From positions 1 through 10,547 of the forward strand of contig JAESUE010000108.1 in assembly GCA_016763235.1 (NCBI GenBank): 10,547 bases of DNA, in the 5' to 3' direction. The DNA is from Pseudomonadales bacterium. Its GTDB lineage: Bacteria > Pseudomonadota > Gammaproteobacteria > Pseudomonadales > UBA3067. Position numbers and translations under genes: made by a program. Below the pieces are notes generated by a model that saw nothing but the letters and a program-made list of their open reading frames with translations, was not told where the DNA came from and made no database searches. Below, piece by piece: positions 5,679-10,547 of this stretch (position 1 is the stretch's first letter; the number at the start of each line of letters is the position of its first letter).

Positions 5679-6140
5679 ATGAGTGAAGGGAAAAAAGATA
5701 GCGCTGCATTAACCTCAGCGGGTTCGCGTTTTTTACGTGGAATATTTGATGTAAAAATGTCTGTGGTAAATGAAGAAGTAGAAGGTGAGATTGTATTCCA
5801 CGAACGCCATGAAGGGCCTCCTGGCCATGCACACGGAGGAAGCATCGCTACTGTTATGGATGAACTGATGGGCTGTGCTGCTTTTATGAAAGGCTATATG
5901 GCACTTGCTGCACACTTAGAATTGGATTATCGCAAGCCAGTTCCTTTGCACATCCCTCTGATTGGGAAAACCCAAATAATTAAAGAAGGGAATCGCTCCG
6001 TTCATGTTAAAGGACAATTGCACAGAGAAGATAACGGGCAATTACTTGTTGAGTCCAGTGCGGTATTCGTTCATATCGGTGGTTCTAAATTTATGGAAAT
6101 GAACGAAGAGGGAAAACCTGATCAGAAGCTTGATGAATAA
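5679..6140 (+). CDS. PaaI-type hotdog thioesterase family protein
   Basis: A 153-residue single-hotdog protein of the PaaI/THEM4-like group, distinct from the YbgC-type enzyme at 2200-2622. The active-site segment GPPGHAHGGSIATVMDELMG lies at about 46-65: His50/His52 with the double glycine form the oxyanion and substrate loop, and Asp61/Glu62 on the following helix are the candidate catalytic acid. The hotdog strands follow, with HLELDYRKPVPL (about 79-90) in the usual place. The predicted activity is hydrolysis of an acyl- or aryl-CoA; no phenylacetate genes are nearby, so the substrate is unknown. The start ATG has only a weak purine-rich AAGAG upstream. The solo repeat end stands 19 nt before the start and the gene ends 49 bp before a strong bidirectional terminator. 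It is probably a single-gene unit. Confidence 0.87.
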   Translation: MSEGKKDSAALTSAGSRFLRGIFDVKMSVVNEEVEGEIVFHERHEGPPGHAHGGSIATVMDELMGCAAFMKGYMALAAHLELDYRKPVPLHIPLIGKTQIIKEGNRSVHVKGQLHREDNGQLLVESSAVFVHIGGSKFMEMNEEGKPDQKLDE

Positions 6141-6188
6141 TAGCGCTTGCTATTTAATTGGTTTATCAAAGCCTAAAAACCTATTAAT

Positions 6189-6226
6189 AAAAAAGCCTTG
6201 TTGCATTAGTGCAACAAGGCTTTTTT
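6189..6226. terminator. Perfect bidirectional rho-independent terminator
   Basis: A 17-bp perfect stem, AAAAAAGCCTTGTTGCA at 6189-6205 with its complement at 6210-6226, and a TTAG loop. Each strand therefore reads a GC-containing stem (GCCTTGTTGCA) followed by T6. It serves the convergent thioesterase (plus) and SLC13 symporter (minus) genes. The TAA stop of the symporter gene (6225-6227) lies inside the stem. Confidence 0.95.
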
Positions 6227-7766
6227 ATTTGTCTGGCAAGATAACGTTGGTTTTCGCCCATTCAGGCATCTTTTCTAAATCAATATCAAACATGAGTGGC
6301 GCTAGAAAATAGACAGTTAGTGTAATCAGTACAATAGCAAGAAGATTAAGAATGAGGCCGGTTTTTATCATATCTTTAATTTTTAAGTGGCCCGAACCAA
6401 AGACAATCGCGTTGGGTGGTGTTGCCACAGGCATCATAAAAGCCATGGATGAGGCCATTGCTACTGGCAACATGAGAAGCAAGGGGTGAAGATGAATAAC
6501 GCTAGCGATAGATGCCACTAGGGGTAATAACATTTCTGCAGTGGCAGTGTTTGAGGTGACCTCTGTGAGGAATACTACTCCGAGGCTGAGCGCGCCAATC
6601 AGCAACATGGGTGGCGTATCTCCCAGGCTTAAAAATTGCTGACCGATAAAACCTGATAAACCACTTTTCGCAAAGCCTGTCGCTAGTGCAAAGCCACCGC
6701 CAAAAAGTAAAATAATATGCCAAGGTAATTTGGGAATAATCGAGACATCAATGATGCTCTGATAGTTTTCTTTGTTGCGGGTGGGAATAAGAAAAAGAAT
6801 AACAGCTGCTGCAATTGCTATTGTGCCATCATCGATATAAGACGGGTGGGCTAAAAAATGAGACCAGCCAGGTAGGGAGAAACTGCCTATAACCAGATCT
6901 TTTCTAAAGATCCAGGCTAATGCAGTGAGTGTGAATACACTGCCCACTACCTTTTCTTCGTAAGAGAGAGGGAGTTTTCCACCTTGAACTTTATTGAAAT
7001 CATAGGAGATCGCAGGCACCTTTTTTCGAATATATCGAAAAACGATCAGTTGCCAAGCGAGTAATAATAGCGTGAAGCTAAGGGGGAGGATAAATATCAG
7101 CCACTGTCCAAAGGCAATTTCTGGGGCATCGGGAAATGAAATGGCAAAGATTCTTTGTAAGGCCATATTTGGAGGTGTTCCAATTAATGTACTAACTCCT
7201 CCTATTGAACAAGAATAAGCGATGGCAAGCATTAATGCGGTAATCAGCGCTTGTTTTTGGTCCGCGTCTAACTGGTTTTCGAGTTGCTTAAATACAGCTA
7301 AGCCAATGGGTAGCAACATGGTGGCAGTCGCAGTGTTGGATATCCACATCGATAGGCCAGCACTAGTGAGCATGAAACCTAATATCATTAAAGCGGGACT
7401 ACCCCTGAATATGCGTATCACTGTTAGAGCAATGCGTTGATGCAGGTTCCATCGTTCCATCGCAAGCGCCAAAATAAAACCACCTAAAAATAGAAAAATG
7501 GTGGAGTTCATGTAAACGGCGGCGACTTCCTTTCCTTTTGTAATTCCCATAAGTGGGAACAAAATAATAGGTAGCAGAGCGGTTGCGGCAAGGGGAAGGG
7601 CTTCTGTTACCCACCAAATTACCATCCATAGAGCAATGGCTGCCATATTTTGAGTGGAGTCATTGGGGAATATGGGTAGCAGTAGTGTAATGAAAAAGCT
7701 AAGCGGCCCAAGCCAAATCCCGATAGGGAAGCGGGGCTTCCCCTTGAGCGCTTGTTGGTTTTTCAT
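6225..7766 (-). CDS. SLC13/DASS family sodium-coupled dicarboxylate (anion) symporter
   Basis: A 513-residue inner-membrane transporter of the divalent anion:Na+ symporter family (VcINDY-like), which takes up C4-dicarboxylates such as succinate, or sulfate-type anions, with Na+. The inverted internal repeat shows as two copies of the key motifs. SNTATATMLLP (Ser143-Asn144-Thr145) and SNTATAEMLLP (Ser405-Asn406-Thr407) build the substrate and sodium site; GTPPN (about 196-200) and ATPPN (about 448-452) follow each. VATPPNAIVFGSGHLK near the C-terminus is the family signature. Many hydrophobic segments cover the whole length. The ATG follows the helicase stop after only 2 bp, with no visible Shine-Dalgarno sequence, so translation is probably coupled to the helicase gene. 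Substrate choice within the family cannot be told from sequence alone. Confidence 0.92.
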   Translation of the reverse strand: MKNQQALKGKPRFPIGIWLGPLSFFITLLLPIFPNDSTQNMAAIALWMVIWWVTEALPLAATALLPIILFPLMGITKGKEVAAVYMNSTIFLFLGGFILALAMERWNLHQRIALTVIRIFRGSPALMILGFMLTSAGLSMWISNTATATMLLPIGLAVFKQLENQLDADQKQALITALMLAIAYSCSIGGVSTLIGTPPNMALQRIFAISFPDAPEIAFGQWLIFILPLSFTLLLLAWQLIVFRYIRKKVPAISYDFNKVQGGKLPLSYEEKVVGSVFTLTALAWIFRKDLVIGSFSLPGWSHFLAHPSYIDDGTIAIAAAVILFLIPTRNKENYQSIIDVSIIPKLPWHIILLFGGGFALATGFAKSGLSGFIGQQFLSLGDTPPMLLIGALSLGVVFLTEVTSNTATAEMLLPLVASIASVIHLHPLLLMLPVAMASSMAFMMPVATPPNAIVFGSGHLKIKDMIKTGLILNLLAIVLITLTVYFLAPLMFDIDLEKMPEWAKTNVILPDK

Positions 7767-7768
7767 GT

Positions 7769-9196
7769 TTAGTCGCTGTCGTGTTCTTCATCAAGATCAA
7801 GTGGCAGGTTATCAACTTTCTTCTTCTTTTTAATAGGGGCAAAACCGCCTTGTTTCGGGATGCTTTTGATAACGCGCTCACTGGCGGTTTCTGTTTCTGC
7901 TGCCGGTGTTTTCGTGTTCTCTTGGTCAGGTATTCGTGCCGCCCTTTTTGGTTTGCCTTTGTTTTTACGGTTCCGGACGCGCTCTTTAGATTTATCGGCA
8001 GTTTTTTTCACTGGGCGCTTTTTTACTGAATCAGCAGTTTTCTTCTTCTTTTTTATGCCGGTAAAAGTGGCCTCTAAGCCCTTAATACTTCGGCGGCTAA
8101 GGATTTGTTTGGTGCGCTGTTCCACGTTGGTGTAACGGGCCCAGTCATTAGCGCCAACCAAAGAGATGGCGGTACCTTCCTGGCCCGCACGGCCAGTTCT
8201 ACCGATGCGGTGGATATGGTCGTCAACGGTGCGTGCCATATCAAAATTGATAACGAGGTCTATACCTTCAATATCCAGGCCCCGTGAGGCAACGTCAGTT
8301 GCGACCATGATTTGGGCGTTGCCAGAACGAAACTGGTCCATTGCCAACTTTCTATCTAATTGGTCCATATCGCCATGCAAGGCGACTACGTGGTGCTTTT
8401 TGTAACGTAAAAAGGCGCTGAACTGGTCTGTTTCGACTTTGGTGTTGGTAAAAATAAGACATTTATCAAATGATTCGTCATAGAGCAAGCGATCAACAAT
8501 ATTCTGTTTGTGTTTTTTGTCGTCAGCAAGAATGTGTTGCTGGCGAATATGGAGCTGTTGATCACGCCGTGTATTAAGAAGCAGTGTTTCAGGTTCTTCC
8601 AGTAATTCGTCTGCCAAGGCTGATAGCGCGTGGGGTTTTAATGTTGCCGAGAAAAACAGGGTTTGCCTCTCTTTCTTGCACTGTGCGGCAATGGTGCTTA
8701 CATCGTCATTAAAGCCCAGCTCCATCATGCGGTCGGCTTCGTCAATAATGAGTACTTCAAGGTCTTTTAAATCAGTATTACCCCTCTCTATATGTTCAAC
8801 GAGCCGCCCAGGTGTGGCGACGATAAACTCAGGGTTTTTACGAAGCAGAGAGTGTTGATATTTGTAATCTTCACCACCCATAATAATCATGCCCTTTAGC
8901 GGGGTATGGCGTGTAAGCTGCTGGAGGGTTTTATAGACTTGGCGGGCAAGTTCTCGCGTAGGGACGATGATTAAAGCGCGTGTTCCGGTATCTTTAGCAT
9001 CCTTAGCAAGAAAGTGCTGGATAGCGGGAATTAGGAAGGCGGCAGTTTTACCGCTGCCAGTTTCAGCGCTGACTTTTAGGTCTTTCTTTTCCAGAGCTAA
9101 AGGAATAGTGGCAGATTGGACAGGGGTAGGGGTTTCGTATCCCAGTTCTTCGATAGCTTTATTGATGCGGCGATCCAGGGAAAAGTCAGTAAACAA
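7769..9196 (-). CDS. DEAD-box ATP-dependent RNA helicase, SrmB-like, with Lys-rich tail
   Basis: A 475-residue RNA helicase that would unwind short RNA duplexes in ribosome assembly or mRNA turnover. All core motifs are present: Q motif (GYETPTPVQ, 19-27), I AETGSGKT (44-51), Ia PTRELA (79-84), Ib TPGR (128-131), II DEAD (152-155), III SAT (183-185), IV LIFTNT, V ATDVASRGLD (299-308) and VI HRIGRTGRAG (329-338). The tail from about 380 is disordered, very basic and carries two KKKKK clusters (IKKKKKT and PIKKKKKV) before an acidic end. The block around HILADDKKHK and the overall layout recall E. coli SrmB, but RhlB/RhlE-type naming cannot be excluded, so no symbol is given. The start is TTG 9194-9196, chosen because MFTDFSL fits the family N-terminus and GAGG lies eight bases upstream. 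The symporter gene follows after 2 bp. Confidence 0.94.
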   Translation of the reverse strand: MFTDFSLDRRINKAIEELGYETPTPVQSATIPLALEKKDLKVSAETGSGKTAAFLIPAIQHFLAKDAKDTGTRALIIVPTRELARQVYKTLQQLTRHTPLKGMIIMGGEDYKYQHSLLRKNPEFIVATPGRLVEHIERGNTDLKDLEVLIIDEADRMMELGFNDDVSTIAAQCKKERQTLFFSATLKPHALSALADELLEEPETLLLNTRRDQQLHIRQQHILADDKKHKQNIVDRLLYDESFDKCLIFTNTKVETDQFSAFLRYKKHHVVALHGDMDQLDRKLAMDQFRSGNAQIMVATDVASRGLDIEGIDLVINFDMARTVDDHIHRIGRTGRAGQEGTAISLVGANDWARYTNVEQRTKQILSRRSIKGLEATFTGIKKKKKTADSVKKRPVKKTADKSKERVRNRKNKGKPKRAARIPDQENTKTPAAETETASERVIKSIPKQGGFAPIKKKKKVDNLPLDLDEEHDSD

Positions 9197-9204
9197 GCGT
9201 GTCG

Positions 9205-9208
9205 CCTC
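9205..9208 (-). promoter_or_regulatory. Ribosome binding site that supports the helicase TTG start
   Basis: On the minus strand GAGG stands eight bases before TTG (9194-9196). No in-frame ATG lies at the family N-terminus, so this site decides the start. A TTG start usually lowers initiation. Confidence 0.6.
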
Positions 9209-9259
9209 GTGTTAAATGGTTTGAAATGAAAAAGGATAAGGTGGAATAGGGTGCTGCAT

Positions 9260-9277
9260 GAGAGAGATTTCTCTCTC
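9260..9277. repeat. GA/TC palindrome in the helicase leader
   Basis: GAGAGAGATTTCTCTCTC is a perfect 8-bp inverted repeat around TT. It lies 63 bp before the helicase start codon, so it would fold as a hairpin in that gene's 5' leader if transcription starts upstream of it. It has no U-tract in the helicase direction. Confidence 0.5.
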
Positions 9278-9351
9278 TAGATGTATTTTTACCTTACTTG
9301 AAAGGATAGCTATTTTTCGCGCAGGGGCTCAGGGAGTTATTGCGCTAAGAT

Positions 9352-9374
9352 AACGTAAGGACTTTGCTTACGTT
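9352..9374. repeat. Short hairpin next to repeat copy C
   Basis: AACGTAAG (9352-9359) and CTTACGTT (9367-9374) form a perfect 8-bp stem with a 7-nt loop. A wider arm pair, ATTGCGC (9339-9345) and GCGCAAT (9382-9388), encloses it, so the whole 9339-9388 stretch is a nested inverted repeat overlapping repeat copy C. Confidence 0.5.
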
Positions 9375-9411
9375 CAAATTTGCGCAATCTGAACAACTAC
9401 AGAGTTCGCTA
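9371..9411 (-). repeat. Diverged inverted copy C of the MITE-like repeat
   Basis: Read on the minus strand this carries AGCGAACTCTGTAG, TTGTTCAGATTGCG and AAATTTGAACG in the same order and spacing as copies A and D, apart from a 2-bp gap in the centre. The outer end is replaced by a second imperfect copy of the CAGAGTTCGCT unit (to about 9427), and no target duplication or right-hand terminus is clear. It is a degraded copy, in the opposite orientation to A and D. Confidence 0.68.
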
Positions 9412-9454
9412 CACAGAGTTCTCTACATAGTCACAAGATAAGCATGTTTTCAAA

Positions 9455-9517
9455 AGCCATCTCCGAAGGTGTTACCTTAAAAACCGCTCAGACTTGATGG
9501 CTGCCATCTTTAAGGTA
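9455..9517. repeat. Nested, mutually exclusive inverted repeats
   Basis: Three pairings overlap: AGCCATC (9455-9461) with GATGGCT (9496-9502); GATGGC (9496-9501) with GCCATC (9503-9508); and TACCTTAAA (9473-9481) with TTTAAGGTA (9509-9517). The first two cannot form together, a layout reminiscent of attenuators, but no gene or U-tract stands in a fitting position. Function unknown. Confidence 0.45.
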
Positions 9518-9708
9518 TTAATCGAACCAATTATTTTACCCTATTATACCTGTTTCGGGGATTATTTTTGATCCGTGTTGAAAATATAAGGAGGGAGTTG
9601 CGCCGGCGCTCTAAAGAATTTACGGAACGAGTGCTTGTTGTCAGTGGATGGCTGTTAAATGGGCCGGAAAACAGGTGTGCTCTGTGGCGCAGCAGCAGTG
9701 ATTAATTA
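9518..9708. other. Gene-free stretch with a strong but orphan Shine-Dalgarno-like sequence
   Basis: No convincing gene. AAGGAGGGAG at 9588-9597 is an excellent ribosome-binding match on the plus strand, but the nearest start-like codon (TTG 9598) is too close. The only open frame through it (TTG 9568 to TAA 9705, 45 codons) shows no recognisable motif. A perfect GCGCCGGCGC palindrome lies at 9600-9609. It may be a remnant of a decayed gene. Confidence 0.3.
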
Positions 9709-9716
9709 GAGTGTTT

Positions 9717-9856
9717 GCAACACCTCAGCGAACTCTGTAATTAGTCAGATTGCATTCAAATTTGAGAAGAACAAAGCGAAAAATGTGAGTTTATATGGTT
9801 GAATGATCATTTTTTAACGTTGTTATGCACGAATTTGAGTGTGAGCTGAGGTGTTC
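9717..9856 (+). mobile_element. MITE-like repeat, copy D (140 bp, long form) with 8-bp target duplication
   Basis: AACACCTCAGC (9719-9729) and GCTGAGGTGTT (9845-9855) are perfect 11-bp inverted ends. The element is bracketed by GAGTGTTT at 9709-9716 and 9857-9864, an 8-bp direct repeat like that of copy A. Its first 50 bases agree with copy A at 43 positions. The middle is AT-rich, non-coding, and includes the palindrome AATGATCATT (9802-9811). AATTTGAG occurs at 9759-9766 and 9832-9839; the 73 bp between their starts is what copy A lacks. It lies downstream of lexA. Confidence 0.75.
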
Positions 9857-9882
9857 GAGTGTTTTGACTTGGATATAGCCGT

Positions 9883-9909
9883 AAATGCCTACTGAGCTGG
9901 CAGGTATTT
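9883..9909 (-). terminator. Weak hairpin downstream of lexA
   Basis: AAATGCCT (9883-9890) and AGGTATTT (9902-9909) form an 8-position stem with one mismatch (A/C on the lexA strand) and an 11-nt loop. It begins 12 nt after the lexA stop codon, the usual place for a terminator, but lacks a clear U-run. Confidence 0.35.
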
Positions 9910-9920
9910 CCAGGGGGCTT

Positions 9921-10517
9921 CTAGATCACATCTCGAATCAAACCTACGAAGATTCCTTCAATAATCAGCTCTCCTGGTACGACAAGGATGGGGTTGTAGT
10001 CTTTGTTTTCTGGGAGAAGTATTGGGCGATTCCTCTTTATTTCTAGGCGTTTGACGGTAACTTCGTCGTTTACCCTGGCGACCACAATTTGTCCCGATTT
10101 TGCCTTGCTTGTTTTTTGAACGGCAATTAAGTCACCATCCAAAATCCCAGCATCGATCATGCTGTCGCCTCGCACCCGAAGGAGATAGGTGGGCCGAGTA
10201 TTGAACAGACCGGGAGGAACGGGGATTGTTTTATCTATATTCTCGATGGCTTCTATGGGGCTGCCGGCTGCAACGTGACCAATAATGGGCAGTTCGTCTG
10301 TATTTTGTAATATCTGTATGCCGCGAGAAGTTTCACTATGGAGGTATATGTAACCCTTGCGTTCAAGCGCTTTCAGGTGGTCAACGGCGGCTGTTTTGGA
10401 ACGGAAACCCATGCCTATAGCGATTTCGCTGCGGGTGGGAGATATGCCATTTTCAAAACTGAATCCTTTGATGAATTCGAGCACATCGTTTTGCCGATCA
10501 GTAAGAGGCTTTAGCAT
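9921..10517 (-). CDS. lexA: LexA SOS repressor (autocleaving, peptidase S24)
   Basis: Represses DNA-damage genes and is inactivated by RecA-stimulated self-cleavage. At 198 residues it has near-normal length (E. coli 202). It has an N-terminal winged helix-turn-helix (about 1-70), a hinge, and a C-terminal S24 domain. The cleavage bond is Ala84-Gly85 in HVAAGSP, and the catalytic Ser119 (RGDSM) and Lys156 (DEVTVKR) match E. coli numbering exactly. The recognition helix is altered: where E. coli has Ser39, Pro40, Asn41, Ala42, Ala43, Glu44 and Glu45, this protein has S, K, T, A, A, V and D. Operator specificity may therefore differ. No sulA or imuAB-dnaE2 gene follows within the window. Only 30 bp upstream are visible, containing GGGA before the ATG but no CTG-N10-CAG operator. 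It could be a second LexA paralogue rather than the main one. Confidence 0.93.
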   Translation of the reverse strand: MLKPLTDRQNDVLEFIKGFSFENGISPTRSEIAIGMGFRSKTAAVDHLKALERKGYIYLHSETSRGIQILQNTDELPIIGHVAAGSPIEAIENIDKTIPVPPGLFNTRPTYLLRVRGDSMIDAGILDGDLIAVQKTSKAKSGQIVVARVNDEVTVKRLEIKRNRPILLPENKDYNPILVVPGELIIEGIFVGLIRDVI

Positions 10518-10547
10518 GGTGTTTTCCCAGTTTTATCGAACACTTCC

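Noticed and set aside
7399..7881. Overlapping alternative-frame ORFs across the symporter-helicase junction
   Set aside because: Both parent genes are intact with full family motifs across this stretch; the alternative frames have no motif and are shadows.
7860..8135. Plus-strand frames opposite the Lys-rich helicase tail giving Phe-rich peptides
   Set aside because: The Phe and Ser runs are simply the complement of AAG/AAA lysine codons; no start signal or family resemblance.
9501..9570. 24-codon frame ATGGCTGCC... on the plus strand ending at TGA near 9570
   Set aside because: It begins inside the GATGGC/GCCATC hairpin, lacks a ribosome binding site and is too short to support as a gene.

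Overview
The window reads as chromosomal sequence from a gammaproteobacterium, probably a marine or aquatic relative of the Pseudomonadales/Cellvibrionales. This rests on a LexA that aligns with the E. coli protein at the cleavage site and catalytic residues, a class II (B12-dependent) ribonucleotide reductase under NrdR boxes, a nudC / small membrane protein / sohB gene row of the kind I recall from pseudomonads, and moderate G+C. The exact genus cannot be read from the sequence.

Layout. Positions 1-614 (minus) hold the N-terminal third or less of a class II ribonucleotide reductase (nrdJ), with a sigma70-type promoter covered by two NrdR boxes at about 685-731. Next on the minus strand are a soluble chemoreceptor with a C-terminal zinc-binding CZB domain (1019-2119) and a small acyl-CoA thioesterase (2200-2622). 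Reading the other way are nudC (2788-3696), a two-helix membrane protein (3701-4363), sohB (4538-5578) and a second hotdog thioesterase (5679-6140). These converge on a perfect bidirectional terminator (6189-6226) against a minus-strand pair: an SLC13/DASS anion symporter (6225-7766) only 2 bp behind a DEAD-box RNA helicase (7769-9196). A 724-bp gene-free stretch follows, then lexA (9921-10517, minus), whose upstream region is almost completely cut off by the window edge.

The genes are mostly housekeeping: dNTP supply and the SOS regulator, NAD(H)/NAD-RNA turnover, membrane protein quality control, thioester hydrolysis, RNA remodelling and anion uptake. I see no defence island, prophage or biosynthetic cluster.

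The most notable content is intergenic. A family of short non-coding repeats is scattered between genes. Copy A (2650-2717, 68 bp) and copy D (9717-9856, 140 bp) share 43 of their first 50 bases, have inverted ends, and are each flanked by a perfect 8-bp direct repeat (GTAATTAA and GAGTGTTT). This is what a miniature inverted-repeat transposable element (MITE) looks like. The two differ by one 73-bp segment lying between AATTTGAG direct repeats, so A looks like an internal-deletion derivative of a D-type element, and the deletion turns most of A into a nearly perfect 48-nt palindrome. An inverted, diverged copy (about 9371-9411) and a lone right end (5633-5659) complete the set. Other points worth attention are a LexA with changed recognition-helix residues and a chemoreceptor with an unusual cluster of cysteines.
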